Shown here: positions 1 through 8,546 of the stretch, piece by piece
Layout of the letters: every line of letters starts with the position of its first letter
How positions within the stretch are numbered: the stretch's first letter is position 1
Origin: Alphaproteobacteria bacterium
Lineage (GTDB): Bacteria; Pseudomonadota; Alphaproteobacteria; ATCC43930; CGMCC-115725
Length of the DNA: 33,586 nt
Reading direction: 5' to 3'
Assembly: GCA_019240125.1 (NCBI GenBank)
Contig: JAFAYW010000338.1
Coordinates: 1 to 33,586, forward strand
Position numbers and translations under genes: made by a program
The notes under the pieces: model-generated
What the model was told of the DNA's origin: nothing
What the model saw: the letters and a program-made list of their open reading frames with translations, nothing else
Database searches by the model: none

Positions 1-1263
1 GAACGCGATGTTGTGCCGTACGCCCGAAATGTAGAACCCGTCGAGTGCGTCGAGCATGCGGTCGATCGCGGTCTCGCGGTCTCCGCCATAGGTGCACAGT
101 TTCGCGATCATCGGGTCGTAATACATCGCGATCTCGGCGCCCTCGTAGACACCGGTATCGATGCGGATCCCCTCGCCTTGCGGTGTCTGATACCGCGTCA
201 GACGGCCGATCGAGGGCAGGAAATTGCGCAACGGGTCTTCGGCATACACCCGCGCCTCGACCGCCCAGCCGGTCTGTTTGATATCGTCCTGCGTGAACGG
301 CAGCTTCTCGCCCGCCGCCACCCGGATCATCAACTCGACGAGGTCGAGCCCGACCACCAGTTCGGTGACCGGGTGCTCGACCTGCAGCCTTGTGTTCATT
401 TCGAGGAAGTAGAAATTGCGGTTGCGGTCGACGATGAACTCGACCGTGCCGGCCGAGCGGTAATCGACCGCCTTGGCCAATGCCACCGCCTGCGCCCCCA
501 TCGCGGCGCGCGTCTCGGGGTCGAGAAACGGGCTTGGGCTTTCCTCGATAACCTTCTGATGACGCCGCTGGATCGAGCATTCGCGCTCGCCGAGATGCAC
601 GACATTGCCGTGCGCATCGCCCAATACCTGGATTTCGATATGGCGCGGCTCCTCGACGTATTTTTCGAGAAACACCCGGTCATCGCCAAAACTGGAGCGC
701 GCCTCGTTCTGCGCGCCGCTGATGCCCTCGTGCAGTTCGGCATCGTTGTGCGCGATGCGCATGCCCTTGCCGCCGCCGCCAGCCGACGCCTTGATCATCA
801 CCGGATAGCCGATGTCGCGCGCGATTTTTACCGCCGCCTCGCCATCCTCGATGACCCCGAGATAGCCGGGCACGGTCGATACTCCGGCCGCCGCGGCCAG
901 TTTCTTCGACTCGATCTTGTCGCCCATCGCCGCGATCGCCTCGTGCGTCGGGCCGATAAAGGCGATGCCCGCTTCCGCCAGCACCTCGGCAAACGCGGTA
1001 CGCTCCGACAGAAAGCCATAGCCGGGATGCACCGCCTCGGCGCCGGTCTGCTTGCAGGCCTCAACGATGCGATCGGCCCGCAGATAGCTCTCGGAAGACG
1101 GCGCTGCCCCGATCGCCACCGCCTCATCCGCCTCGCGCACATGCAGCGCATCGGCATCCGCCTCGGAATACACCGCCACGGTCTTGATGCCCATGCGCCG
1201 CGCCGTGCGAATGACCCGGCACGCGATCTCGCCGCGATTGGCGATCAGGATCTTACGGAACAT
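1..1263 (-). CDS. pccA: Propionyl-CoA (acetyl-CoA-type) carboxylase alpha subunit, biotin carboxylase part; 3' end beyond the window
   Basis: The protein begins [17 protein letters not shown], the hallmark start of biotin carboxylases, and 421 residues are present before the left edge. The ATP-grasp glycine-rich loop ([13 protein letters not shown], about residues 158-170), the [14 protein letters not shown] segment (288-301) and the start of the carboxylase C-terminal domain ([11 protein letters not shown], 334-344) are visible. The biotinyl-lysine domain expected at the C-terminus lies off the window. The enzyme carboxylates biotin with ATP and bicarbonate and passes CO2 to the PccB transferase. 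The propionyl-CoA assignment rather than methylcrotonyl- or acetyl-CoA comes from the closeness to a PccB-type subunit and is inferred. The gene is downstream of pccB on the same strand but separated by an opposite-strand gene. Confidence 0.93.
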   Translation of the reverse strand, partial: MFRKILIANRGEIACRVIRTARRMGIKTVAVYSEADADALHVREADEAVAIGAAPSSESYLRADRIVEACKQTGAEAVHPGYGFLSERTAFAEVLAEAGIAFIGPTHEAIAAMGDKIESKKLAAAAGVSTVPGYLGVIEDGEAAVKIARDIGYPVMIKASAGGGGKGMRIAHNDAELHEGISGAQNEARSSFGDDRVFLEKYVEEPRHIEIQVLGDAHGNVVHLGERECSIQRRHQKVIEESPSPFLDPETRAAMGAQAVALAKAVDYRSAGTVEFIVDRNRNFYFLEMNTRLQVEHPVTELVVGLDLVELMIRVAAGEKLPFTQDDIKQTGWAVEARVYAEDPLRNFLPSIGRLTRYQTPQGEGIRIDTGVYEGAEIAMYYDPMIAKLCTYGGDRETAIDRMLDALDGFYISGVRHNIAF

Positions 1264-1335
1264 ACGTCATTTCAGAGAACACCCTGACACCGGTAATGTT
1301 AACCTAGTGTACGATCAGGAATTTGAGAATTCAGA

Positions 1336-1890
1336 ATGGACGCAACAATCGCCCTACCTGCCGTCTCCCATCTTGAAACGATCGTGTGCCAGGCCCTAAG
1401 CGAAGCCGCAGAAAGAGCAGAAGGGGGAATGACAACCAACATCTGCGATGTCCTTGATCGTGAACTTAAGAAACACGTTCCCCATATTGAATCTGCATTT
1501 GGTAGATCGCTCACGATTACAGAAGATAGGCGGGAGTTTCTAGTTGACTTCTCGGCAATTCTATGCGAGCCGCGGGAATTAAATGTCGAACGGTACACGA
1601 CACAGGTTCTCGTGGCCGGAGAAATCGAAGCGAGCTCCAATCTAGGTCGAGATTTTGATAAACTGTTATACATAGATTCTCTCGTTTATTTCTTTGCCTT
1701 TGATAATCGTATAAACGAGCATAAGAAATTTGGGACGTCTGATCTCGAGTTCTTCTTAGGTGTCGCGAGTCGTCGCATTCGCCACTTAAATAGTCGGGGC
1801 GTCAAGCCGTTACCATCTTTCATCCTAAGTGCCTTTGATCAGCGGGCAAGGTCATGCGAGACTCGATTGATTAATGGATCAACCATTTGA
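1336..1890 (+). CDS. Hypothetical protein, AT-rich, possible PD-(D/E)XK-like fold
   Basis: The 184-residue product is not a family I recognise. Base composition is clearly unlike the neighbours: counted lines inside the gene range from about 35 to 57% GC, against about 65% around it, and it uses A/T-ending codons freely. There is no signal peptide or membrane segment. Residues 68-71 (FLVD), then AGEIEAS (94-100) and RDFDKLLYIDS (105-115) form a D...E-x-E...DF-KLL arrangement. This resembles the acidic core plus DF-KLL helix of some restriction-endonuclease-like proteins, a weak pattern-level inference. The gene lies antisense between pccB and pccA, which suggests later insertion. No mobile-element ends were found. 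The ATG start has no strong ribosome binding site; TTGAGAATTCAGA precedes it. Confidence 0.7.
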   Translation: MDATIALPAVSHLETIVCQALSEAAERAEGGMTTNICDVLDRELKKHVPHIESAFGRSLTITEDRREFLVDFSAILCEPRELNVERYTTQVLVAGEIEASSNLGRDFDKLLYIDSLVYFFAFDNRINEHKKFGTSDLEFFLGVASRRIRHLNSRGVKPLPSFILSAFDQRARSCETRLINGSTI

Positions 1891-1951
1891 TTTCGAGTAT
1901 ATGGGTATATAACTTGCGCAATGACCCTTAGTTCTTTGGGCGCGCGGTGCG

Positions 1952-3484
1952 TCACAGCGGGATGTTGTCGTGTTTTTTCCACGGGTTCTGCTGTTGCTTG
2001 CCGCGCAGCATCGCCAGGGCGCGGCACAGGCGGCGGCGGGTCGATGAGGGCTGGATCACGTCGTCGATAAAGCCGCGGCTGGCGGCGACGAAGGGGTTGG
2101 CGAATTTCTCGCGGTATTCCTCGGTGCGCGCCTCGATCTTGCCGGCGTCGCCGATATCGCCGCGAAAGATGATCTCGACCGCGCCTTTCGGCCCCATCAC
2201 CGCGATCTCGGCCGAGGGCCAGGCGAAATTGACGTCGCCGCGCAGGTGCTTTGAGCTCATCACGTCATAGGCGCCGCCATAGGCCTTGCGGGTGATCAAT
2301 GTCACCTTGGGCACCGTCGCCTCGGCAAAAGCGAACAGCAATTTGGCACCGTGCTTGATGATCGCGCCGTATTCCTGCGCGGTGCCCGGCAGAAATCCCG
2401 GCACATCGACCAGGGTGACGATCGGGATGTTGAAACAGTCGCAAAACCGCACAAAGCGGGCGCCTTTGCGCGCGCTATCGATGTCGAGACACCCGGCCAA
2501 TACCATCGGCTGGTTGGCGACGATACCGACAGTAGCGCCCTCCATGCGGGCAAAGCCGATCAGGATATTGGCGGCATAGGCCGGCTGGATTTCGAAGAAA
2601 TCGCCGTCATCGACGACTTTCTCGATCAGCTCCTTCATGTCGTAGGGCTTGTTCGGGTTGGCCGGGATCAGCGTATCGAGCGAGGCCTCGACCCGGTCGC
2701 GCGGATCGCTGGCGGTACGCGGCGCGCCGGGCGCGCGGTTCGAGGGCGGCAGGAAATCGATAAATCGGCGCAATTCGATCAGCGCCTCGACATCGTTCTC
2801 GAACGCCATATCGGCGACGCCGGAACGAGTCGTGTGGGTGATGGCGCCGCCCAATTCCTCCTGCGTCACGGTCTCGTGGGTGACCGTCTTCACGACATCG
2901 GGGCCGGTCACGAACATGTACGAGCTGTCCTTGACCATAAAGATGAAGTCGGTCATCGCCGGCGAATACACCGCACCGCCGGCGCACGGCCCCATGATCA
3001 GCGATATTTGCGGCACCACCCCCGAGGCCATCACATTGCGCTGAAACACGTCAGCATAACCCGCCAGCGAGGCGACGCCCTCCTGAATACGCGCGCCGCC
3101 GGAATCGTTGAGGCCGATGACCGGCGCACCGACATTCATCGCCTGGTCCATGATCTTGCAGATTTTCTCGGCGTGCGCCTCGCTGAGCGAGCCGCCAAAC
3201 ACCGTGAAATCCTGGCTGAAGACAAAGACCAATTTGCCGTTGACCGTGCCATAGCCGGTGACGACGCCATCGCCCGGCACCTTCTGCTCGGCCATGCCGA
3301 AGTCGCTGCTGCGATGCTCGACAAACATGTCCCATTCCTCAAACGAGTCGGGGTCGAGCAGGAGTTCAATGCGCTCGCGGGCGGTGAGCTTGCCCTTGCT
3401 GTGCTGCGTCTCAATGCGGCGCTTGCCGCCGCCGAGCCGGGCGGCACCGCGCTTCTCCTCCAGGCGGCTCATGATGTCATGCAT
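1952..3484 (-). CDS. pccB: Propionyl-CoA carboxylase beta subunit (carboxyltransferase)
   Basis: The 510-residue protein has the usual PccB length and ends in the family-typical [11 protein letters not shown]. It contains both crotonase-like halves of the carboxyltransferase: [18 protein letters not shown] near residue 33, GGARIQEG and [13 protein letters not shown] in the N-half, and [16 protein letters not shown] and [13 protein letters not shown] in the C-half, the glycine-rich stretches that form oxyanion holes. It transfers CO2 from carboxybiotin on PccA to propionyl-CoA, giving (S)-methylmalonyl-CoA. The start [12 protein letters not shown] matches the family although no strong Shine-Dalgarno is seen. 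The gene is upstream of pccA on the same strand, but the 690-base gap holds an opposite-strand gene, so co-transcription is uncertain. Confidence 0.95.
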   Translation of the reverse strand: MHDIMSRLEEKRGAARLGGGKRRIETQHSKGKLTARERIELLLDPDSFEEWDMFVEHRSSDFGMAEQKVPGDGVVTGYGTVNGKLVFVFSQDFTVFGGSLSEAHAEKICKIMDQAMNVGAPVIGLNDSGGARIQEGVASLAGYADVFQRNVMASGVVPQISLIMGPCAGGAVYSPAMTDFIFMVKDSSYMFVTGPDVVKTVTHETVTQEELGGAITHTTRSGVADMAFENDVEALIELRRFIDFLPPSNRAPGAPRTASDPRDRVEASLDTLIPANPNKPYDMKELIEKVVDDGDFFEIQPAYAANILIGFARMEGATVGIVANQPMVLAGCLDIDSARKGARFVRFCDCFNIPIVTLVDVPGFLPGTAQEYGAIIKHGAKLLFAFAEATVPKVTLITRKAYGGAYDVMSSKHLRGDVNFAWPSAEIAVMGPKGAVEIIFRGDIGDAGKIEARTEEYREKFANPFVAASRGFIDDVIQPSSTRRRLCRALAMLRGKQQQNPWKKHDNIPL

Positions 3485-3565
3485 GCGGGCGGGATAGCAT
3501 CAAAGGGGCGACAAGGCCAGCAGCGGCGGGCAAGATGCCGCCCACAAACAACACAGGAGGGACCC

Positions 3566-3967
3566 ATGCCGGTCGGCAGCGAATTGCACAAAAAGGGCGC
3601 CGAAATGCGCCGCAAGCTGATGGGCGACGCCGCGGTCGAGGCCGCCTCGAAGGGGGTCTACAGCGACCCGGTCATGCAGAAATTCATCGAGGTGGCAACC
3701 GAGACCGTGTTCGGTGCGCTGTGGACCCGACCCGGCCTCGACCTGAAGACGCGCGCGCTGCTGTGCGTGGTGTCCGACACCTGCATGGGCCGCGAGCCGG
3801 AACTCGAACTGCATCTGCGCATGGCGTTGCGGCAGGGCTGGACCGAGGACGAGTTGATCGAGGTCATGCTGCATCTATCCGGCTATATCGGTGTGCCGAT
3901 CATCCGCGAGTCGATGCAGGTCGCCTCCCGCATCTTCAAGGAATTCAGAGCCGCCGGCGAATCCTGA
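3566..3967 (+). CDS. Carboxymuconolactone decarboxylase family protein
   Basis: The 133-residue product begins after a strong AGGAGG at 3555-3560. This decides the start within a much longer open frame. It is a small all-helical CMD-domain protein: LDLKTRALLCVVSDTCMGREPELELHLRMALRQG, then TEDELIEVMLHLSGYIGVPIIRESM, follows the layout of PcaC-type gamma-carboxymuconolactone decarboxylases (E...LHLR...G...EEI-E...Y-G-P). There is no CxxC of the AhpD type, so a peroxidase-type thiol role is unlikely. The gene is not beside other protocatechuate genes, so the real substrate is unknown. It is divergent from pccB and convergent with purK. Confidence 0.85.
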   Translation: MPVGSELHKKGAEMRRKLMGDAAVEAASKGVYSDPVMQKFIEVATETVFGALWTRPGLDLKTRALLCVVSDTCMGREPELELHLRMALRQGWTEDELIEVMLHLSGYIGVPIIRESMQVASRIFKEFRAAGES

Positions 3968-4003
3968 CGCCGCCACCGGCGGTGCCGCCGCGGCAGGCGC
4001 GTT

Positions 4004-5083
4004 TCACGGCGTACCGGATGAGCGCGGCAGCAACCGGGTGATGTGACCCATCTTGCGGCCCGGGCGCACCGCGCTCTTGCCGTAGAGGTGCAGTTTTGCG
4101 TTGGGTTCATCGAGCGCGGCACGCCAATCCGCGACGTCGCGTCCGATCAGGTTGGTCATGACGGCGTCGCTATGCCGATCGGTGGACCCGAGCGGCAGCC
4201 CGCAGATTGCGCGCACCAGCTGCTCGAACTGGCTTGTCATGCAGGCGTCGATCGTCCAATGCCCGGAATTGTGCGGCCGCGCCGCCAATTCATTGACGAG
4301 GATGCCCCCCGATTTTGTGACGAACATCTCGACCGCCAGCACTCCGACGAGGCCGAGCTGCTCGGCCACGTGGCGGGCGATCGCCTCGGCTTCGGTGGCC
4401 AGCTCGGGCTCGATCGTCGCCGGCGCGATTGTCGTATCGAGGATGTGGTTGACATGACGATTCTCGACCGCCGGATAGGCGGCGCACGCCCCATCCGCGC
4501 CCCGCGCCACGATGACCGAGGCCTCGCAGCGGAAATCAACAAAGCCTTCAAGAATTCCGAGCGTCGCCCCCATCCGCCGCCAGGCCTCGTCGAGGTTCAT
4601 CTCCGGCGTCAGCAGCACCTGGCCTTTGCCGTCATAGCCGAACCGCACGGTTTTAAGCACCGCGGGGCGGCCGAGTTCGGCCGTGGCAGCGGCAAGCGCG
4701 TCAGGGCCGGCAATTTCGCGAAACTCGGTGGTCGCGACACCGATCGATCGCAGAAAGTTCTTTTCGCGCAGGCGATCCTGCACCGTCTCGAGAATGGCGG
4801 GGCTGGGCGAGACAGGTTTGCGGGCTGCAACGCGCCGCAATACCGCGACCGGGACGTTCTCGAATTCACAGGTGGCGACATCGATGGCCGCGGCGAAGCG
4901 CGCGACGGCACCGGTATCGCTGAACGGCGCAATCGTCGCGGCGCTGCTGACCTGCACCGCCGGTGCGTCATCCTCGTTGGCGAAGACATGCGTGTGATAG
5001 CCGAGGCGGGCCGCGGCCATCGCGGTCATACGGCCAAGCTGGCCGCCGCCCACAATCCCGATCGTACTTCCCGGTAACAGCAT
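4004..5083 (-). CDS. purK: N5-carboxyaminoimidazole ribonucleotide synthase
   Basis: PurK converts AIR, ATP and bicarbonate to N5-CAIR in purine synthesis. The 359-residue protein starts [19 protein letters not shown], with the dinucleotide-like glycine motif at 11-18, followed by ATP-grasp features (AVLKTVRFGYDGKGQVLL, then VEMFVTKSGGILVNELAARPHNSGHWTIDAC) typical of the family. The start at 5083 is favoured over an in-frame upstream ATG because it overlaps the purE stop as TGATG, giving translational coupling, and the family normally begins just before GGGQLG. The C-terminus has the usual KLHLYGK motif near the end and then RPGRKMGHI. Confidence 0.96.
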   Translation of the reverse strand: MLLPGSTIGIVGGGQLGRMTAMAAARLGYHTHVFANEDDAPAVQVSSAATIAPFSDTGAVARFAAAIDVATCEFENVPVAVLRRVAARKPVSPSPAILETVQDRLREKNFLRSIGVATTEFREIAGPDALAAATAELGRPAVLKTVRFGYDGKGQVLLTPEMNLDEAWRRMGATLGILEGFVDFRCEASVIVARGADGACAAYPAVENRHVNHILDTTIAPATIEPELATEAEAIARHVAEQLGLVGVLAVEMFVTKSGGILVNELAARPHNSGHWTIDACMTSQFEQLVRAICGLPLGSTDRHSDAVMTNLIGRDVADWRAALDEPNAKLHLYGKSAVRPGRKMGHITRLLPRSSGTP

Positions 5084-5577
5084 CAAGCGTCGACGGGTGT
5101 CTCGGCGACCGCTTCGGTCTGGGATCGCCGCCACGCGGCGAGTGCGGCGGCGGCACCGGGATCATTCAGGGCAACGATCGCGGCGGCAAACAATGCTGCA
5201 TTGGTGGCACCCGCCTGGCCGATCGCGAAGGTTGCAACAGGAATCCCGGCCGGCATCTGGACGATCGACAGGAGGCTGTCGAGGCCCTGCAAGGCGCGGC
5301 TTTGCACCGGCACGCCGAGCACTGGTACCGTCGTCATCGCCGCCGCCATACCGGGAAGATGTGCCGCGCCGCCGGCTCCCGCGATGATCGCCTGGAGACC
5401 ACGCTTCTGCGCGGTGCGAGCGTATTCGTACAGGCGGTCGGGGGTGCGGTGGGCCGATACGATTCGCGTCTCATGGGCGATGCCAAGCCGATCGAGCACC
5501 CGCGCGGCATGCTGCATGGTCTCCCAGTCGGATTGGCTGCCCATGATGATCCCGATCACGCAGGCCGCCTCGCTCAT
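5083..5577 (-). CDS. purE: N5-carboxyaminoimidazole ribonucleotide mutase (class I PurE)
   Basis: The 164-residue protein carries the class I PurE motifs: [14 protein letters not shown] near the N-terminus, [15 protein letters not shown], and [16 protein letters not shown], followed by VPVLGVPV. It moves the carboxyl group of N5-CAIR to give CAIR, the step after PurK. The start MSEAACVIG is chosen over an upstream in-frame ATG because AAGGAG lies at good spacing just before it and the family starts about ten residues before MGS. The stop codon overlaps the purK start by one base, so purE-purK form a coupled operon. Confidence 0.96.
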   Translation of the reverse strand: MSEAACVIGIIMGSQSDWETMQHAARVLDRLGIAHETRIVSAHRTPDRLYEYARTAQKRGLQAIIAGAGGAAHLPGMAAAMTTVPVLGVPVQSRALQGLDSLLSIVQMPAGIPVATFAIGQAGATNAALFAAAIVALNDPGAAAALAAWRRSQTEAVAETPVDA

Positions 5578-5724
5578 GACACTCCTTCGGTTTGTTGTCG
5601 CACCGACGCGGTCGCCACGTTGCCACACTTGTCCCTCAAAGTGCCGGGAAATTCACTGCGGAAATTGTCGGGCGAAGTTATAGTTAACGGTGCCGGCCAT
5701 GGTGCAAGGCCAGGGGTAGTTGTT

Positions 5725-6489
5725 ATGCCAAGCAGCGATGCCAAGCCCCCCAGACGGGACGAGGAACGGCGTCCACGTTCACGTGTGGTTTCGGCCGCTC
5801 CGCGCCCGGACGACATCGCGAAGGCGCTCTGTCTACCGGCATTTTCGGCGGATAGTCTGCCTCCCGATCTGCACGGCGCGCTCACCCGGCTCATCGCTGA
5901 GCGCGATCGGCTGCGCGAGGATCTGGCCAAGGCGCGCCACCGCATCCATGGCCTCGAGCGCCTCGCCGACGAAGACGCCCTGACCCCGGTGGCAAACCGC
6001 CGCGCCTTTGTCCGGCAACTGACCCGCATGATCGCGTTCAGCAACCGTTACGGGGTCCCGGCCAGCATCGTTTATTTCGACGTCAACAACATGAAACAGA
6101 TCAACGATAAGCATGGCCATGCCGCGGGCGACGCCGCCCTGCGCCACCTTGCCATGGTGTTGCGCGACAACATCCGGGCAAGCGATGTCGTCGGGCGTCT
6201 CGGTGGCGATGAGTTCGGCGTGATCCTGGCGCAAACCGATGAGGCACAGGCGCATGACAAGGCGGCCGCATTGGCCGCGGCGGTTGATCGCGCGCCCCTG
6301 CAATGGGGCGAGTTGACGATCCCGGTCACCGCCGCCTATGGCATCCACGCCTTTTCCGGCGGCGAAAATCCGCAGCGCGCGATTGAAGAGGCCGATCGCG
6401 CGATGTACGAACAGAAGCGCGCCATGCACGCCCATGGGCACGCCCCCGGCTCCGCGCTTGGCCACGCACCCGAGCGGGCAGCGTCCTGA
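5725..6489 (+). CDS. Soluble GGDEF diguanylate cyclase
   Basis: The 254-residue protein has a basic, proline-rich N-terminus without membrane segments, a short coiled coil (about 52-80), and one GGDEF domain. Visible are DALTPVANRRAF (the usual D-LTGL-NRR with G to P), YFDVNNMKQINDKHGHAAGD, and an intact GGDEF at 160-164. RASD at 151-154 sits exactly five residues before it and is a canonical RxxD product-inhibition I-site. The enzyme should make cyclic di-GMP from two GTP and be feedback inhibited. No sensory or EAL domain is present, so the input signal is unknown. The start is the ATG after AGGGGT; the frame stays open upstream only as an artefact of high GC. It is divergent from purE. Confidence 0.9.
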   Translation: MPSSDAKPPRRDEERRPRSRVVSAAPRPDDIAKALCLPAFSADSLPPDLHGALTRLIAERDRLREDLAKARHRIHGLERLADEDALTPVANRRAFVRQLTRMIAFSNRYGVPASIVYFDVNNMKQINDKHGHAAGDAALRHLAMVLRDNIRASDVVGRLGGDEFGVILAQTDEAQAHDKAAALAAAVDRAPLQWGELTIPVTAAYGIHAFSGGENPQRAIEEADRAMYEQKRAMHAHGHAPGSALGHAPERAAS

Positions 6490-6502
6490 GCTGCCAGTTA
6501 GT

Positions 6503-6706
6503 CTAGGCGATGATGTCGGGCAGCAATTCGCTTTCGATCTTCGATATCTGGTCCTTGAGCATCAGCTTGCGCTTTTTGAGGCGCTGCATCTGCAGCTGAT
6601 CAAACGGGCCAGTGTCGGCGACACGCGAGATGATATCGTCGAGGTCGCGATGCTCCATCTTCAAAGCGGCGAGCTTCGCCTTAAGGGTTTCTACGTCGAG
6701 GTCCAT
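6503..6706 (-). CDS. DUF465 (YdcH family) small coiled-coil protein
   Basis: The 67-residue product starts MDLDVETLKAKLAALKMEHRDLDD and contains the DUF465 signature of an EH-xLDxxI segment followed by LQMQRLKKRKLMLKDQISKIE, a short helical hairpin. The function of the family is unknown. I chose the internal ATG rather than one 15 codons upstream because family members start close to this point. A second, divergent DUF465 gene lies 1.6 kb away. An ACTATA (TATAGT on the coding strand) at 6766-6771 could be a -10 element, with only a weak -35. Confidence 0.85.
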   Translation of the reverse strand: MDLDVETLKAKLAALKMEHRDLDDIISRVADTGPFDQLQMQRLKKRKLMLKDQISKIESELLPDIIA

Positions 6707-6804
6707 TACAAAGCGCTTGTCGGCATCCCACGGGTGCGACGCGAGAGGCAAATGCGCCGCCCCCCACTATAGCACGGCGCCGCTCGATCCATCGAGGGAC
6801 AGGG

Positions 6805-7338
6805 ATGCACGATCCGGTGGCGGGCGACGCAATGGTCTCGGATGGCTTTTGGCGGTTCTCGCTTGCGCTTTATAGTCGCCCCGGCGTGGCGCCTGCCTTG
6901 TTGAGATTGCAGGATCGCGACGGGCTGGACGTCAACCTGATCCTCTTTGCGCTGTGGTTTGGCCTTGCCCGCGGCGGCCAACTGACCCGGGCGGCGATTG
7001 AGGTGACGGAAGCCGCGACGGCTGGACTGCGAACGCAGCTGGTTGCTCCATTGCGCAACCTCCGTCGCGGGATCAAGGAACATGCCGACGACGATATCCG
7101 GCAGTTGCGCGCTGGCGTGGGCAAGCTCGAACTGACCGCCGAGCGGCGGTTGCAACGCAGGTTGGCTCTGCTGGCGGCGCCCCTGCCGTTGCCATCGGGG
7201 GATGACCGGCTGGCGCTGGCCCGTGGTAATCTGGATCGTTACCTCGGTGAGCGCGCCACATCGTCAGAGGCGGCGCTCGTGCTGCGGGCCGCCATCGCGC
7301 TGACCCGAGCCGCGCCCGGCACCGACTTGGGCACGTAA
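6805..7338 (+). CDS. TIGR02444 / DUF2390 family protein
   Basis: The 177-residue protein contains FWRFSLALYSRPGVAPALLRLQDR then GLDVNLILFALW, the defining N-terminal block of the TIGR02444 family, a cytosolic alpha-helical protein of unknown function found in proteobacteria. The rest is a helical domain rich in Arg and Leu with no catalytic motif that I recognise. The start MHDPVAGDAM follows an AGGGA. It is divergent from the DUF465 gene at 6503-6706. A small hairpin (CCAAAACG/CGATTTTGG, 7340-7359) follows the stop. Confidence 0.85.
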   Translation: MHDPVAGDAMVSDGFWRFSLALYSRPGVAPALLRLQDRDGLDVNLILFALWFGLARGGQLTRAAIEVTEAATAGLRTQLVAPLRNLRRGIKEHADDDIRQLRAGVGKLELTAERRLQRRLALLAAPLPLPSGDDRLALARGNLDRYLGERATSSEAALVLRAAIALTRAAPGTDLGT

Positions 7339-7395
7339 ACCAAAACGTTACGATTTTGGCGTAATTCCTGCCGTGGTTTAATCGAGGGCTGAACC

Positions 7396-7524
7396 ATGGT
7401 GGTCAATACGATGATCGCGCTCGGCTGCGGGATGATGCTGTTGCTGATGGCGCGGAACCAGGTGGTGGCGCTGCGCCCGGTGATAGCAACCCGCGACCGT
7501 CGGACCTGCCGCCCGTCCCGCTAA
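7396..7524 (+). CDS. Candidate small membrane protein (42 residues)
   Basis: A short frame opens with ATG after GAGGG at a spacing of seven bases and encodes a peptide with one hydrophobic stretch (TMIALGCGMMLLLMA, residues 5-19) and then a basic tail (TRDRRTCRPSR). That is the layout of a single-pass membrane micropeptide. Its stop overlaps the convergent ubiX stop (CTAA at 7521-7524). There is no family evidence, and a short hydrophobic frame can arise by chance in high-GC DNA, so this is a tentative call. Confidence 0.33.
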   Translation: MVVNTMIALGCGMMLLLMARNQVVALRPVIATRDRRTCRPSR

Positions 7525-8102
7525 AATTTTTCGCCCCAGCGGCGAACGATCCCGGCATCGATATCGAATAGATCGAGGACGCGGCCGAGGGTTTGATCGA
7601 CCATCTCGCCAAGGCTTTGCGGCTTGGCGTAGAACGCGGGAACCGGCGGCGCGATAATCGCCCCCATCTCCGACAGCGCCGTCAATGTCCGCAGATGTCC
7701 GGTATGCAGAGGCGTCTCGCGGACCAGCAGAACGAGCCGCCGGCGTTCCTTCAACACCACATCGGCCGCCCGTGTCAGGAGACTGCTGGTCACGCCACTG
7801 GCGATCTCGGCCATGCTGCGCACCGAGCACGGCGCGATGACCATGCCCAGCGTGCGGAACGAGCCGGAGGAAATTGGCGCCGCGAGATCGCCAACGGCAT
7901 GGACGATATCGGCCCGCGCCCGCAGATCGGCCGCCTTGAGCTCGGTCTCCAGCGCCAGCGTCATCTCGGCTGAGCGGCTCATCACCAGATGTGTTTCGAT
8001 GGGCAGCGGCTGCAGCAACTCGAGGAGCCGTGCGCCATAGATCGCACCCGACGCGCCACTGACGCCGACGATCAACCGGGATTGGCTTGGAACGGCCGTC
8101 AT
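7521..8102 (-). CDS. ubiX: Flavin prenyltransferase UbiX
   Basis: The 193-residue protein starts with the flavoprotein motif RLIVGVSGASGAIYGARLLE and has APCSVRSMAEIASGV, LVLLVRETPLHTGHLRTLTALSEMGAIIAPPVPAFY and a final DLFDIDAGIVRRW, all diagnostic of UbiX/Pad1. It joins dimethylallyl phosphate to FMN to make the prenylated FMN used by UbiD-type decarboxylases, for example in ubiquinone synthesis. No ubiD gene is in the window. Length matches the family. Confidence 0.96.
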   Translation of the reverse strand: MTAVPSQSRLIVGVSGASGAIYGARLLELLQPLPIETHLVMSRSAEMTLALETELKAADLRARADIVHAVGDLAAPISSGSFRTLGMVIAPCSVRSMAEIASGVTSSLLTRAADVVLKERRRLVLLVRETPLHTGHLRTLTALSEMGAIIAPPVPAFYAKPQSLGEMVDQTLGRVLDLFDIDAGIVRRWGEKF

Positions 8103-8135
8103 CCGATCGTCCTACCCTGGAGGAGACGAAAAACC

Positions 8136-8243
8136 ATGCGGGAAATCCTCGCAAAGTGGCTCGCCCGTCCCATTTCAAAAAAGGGTAACATACCCTGGCC
8201 GGGAGGCCGTTTCAGCGGTACGATCGGCGCGTTGTCACGGTGA
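8136..8243 (+). CDS. Candidate 35-residue leader or micropeptide upstream of a DUF465 gene
   Basis: An ATG frame follows GGAGGAG (8119-8125, spacing ten) and encodes a basic amphipathic peptide (MREILAKWLARPISKKGNIP onward), ending three bases before the AGGAGG of the next gene. The spacing suggests either an upstream small gene translated with the DUF465 gene or a leader peptide. There is no family support. Confidence 0.33.
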   Translation: MREILAKWLARPISKKGNIPWPGGRFSGTIGALSR

Positions 8244-8258
8244 ACAGGAGGATACAGC

Positions 8259-8426
8259 ATGTCGGTGCAAGATCGCATCGAAGCCCTTCGGGATCAGCAT
8301 GCGACTATCGATCGGGCGCTTGACGAAGAGGTCCATCGCCCCCTTCCGAACCAGGACGCGATCACCGATCTGAAGCGCCAGAAGCTGCGAATAAAAGACG
8401 AAATTTTTACTCTGGAGCACGACTAG
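8259..8426 (+). CDS. Second DUF465 (YdcH family) small protein
   Basis: The 55-residue product begins MSVQDRIEALRDQHATIDRA and contains the family pattern of LR-QHA-ID-ALDEE, then a loop, then ITDLKRQKLRIKDEIFTLE, a helix-loop-helix coiled coil. An ideal AGGAGG at 8246-8251 precedes the ATG. An intrinsic terminator follows 25 bases after the stop, so this looks like the last gene of a short transcript. Function of the family is unknown. Confidence 0.85.
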   Translation: MSVQDRIEALRDQHATIDRALDEEVHRPLPNQDAITDLKRQKLRIKDEIFTLEHD

Positions 8427-8450
8427 CACAGCGTCGTTGCCCATCAGGGA

Positions 8451-8482
8451 AGCCGGAGCTGAAATGCCGCTCCGGCTTTTTT
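8451..8482 (+). terminator. Intrinsic terminator after the DUF465 gene
   Basis: A perfect nine-base stem, AGCCGGAGC (8451-8459) with GCTCCGGCT (8469-8477), encloses a nine-base loop and runs straight into a T tract ending at 8482. This is a textbook Rho-independent terminator for the plus-strand gene at 8259-8426. It also sits at the downstream end of the convergent DUF1192 gene. Confidence 0.9.
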
Positions 8483-8546
8483 GTTGCGCCGTTGGTGGCT
8501 CGCGACCGCCGCTGACGACATCAGCGCACGCAATCAGCGCCTGGGC

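Noticed and set aside
13..1287. Plus-strand open frame opposite pccA
   Set aside because: The minus-strand frame encodes an unmistakable biotin carboxylase; the plus frame is its shadow.
2351..3565. In-frame extension upstream of the carboxymuconolactone decarboxylase gene
   Set aside because: It is antisense to pccB, and AGGAGG with ATG at 3566 gives a full-length family member.
4963..5724. Long N-terminal extension of the GGDEF protein in the same frame
   Set aside because: It would overlap purE entirely on the opposite strand and has no domain; the ATG at 5725 has its own ribosome binding site.
5578..5724. Riboswitch (purine type) ahead of purE
   Set aside because: No conserved purine-aptamer junction or pairing was seen, and the gap is shared with the divergent GGDEF gene.
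6766..6795. Promoter for the first DUF465 gene (TATAGT with a -35 at 18 bases)
   Set aside because: The -10 is good but the -35 (TCGATG) matches only three of six bases; not enough to list as a feature.
7340..7359. Hairpin CCAAAACG/CGATTTTGG after the TIGR02444 gene as a terminator
   Set aside because: Short, bulged stem and no T tract after it.
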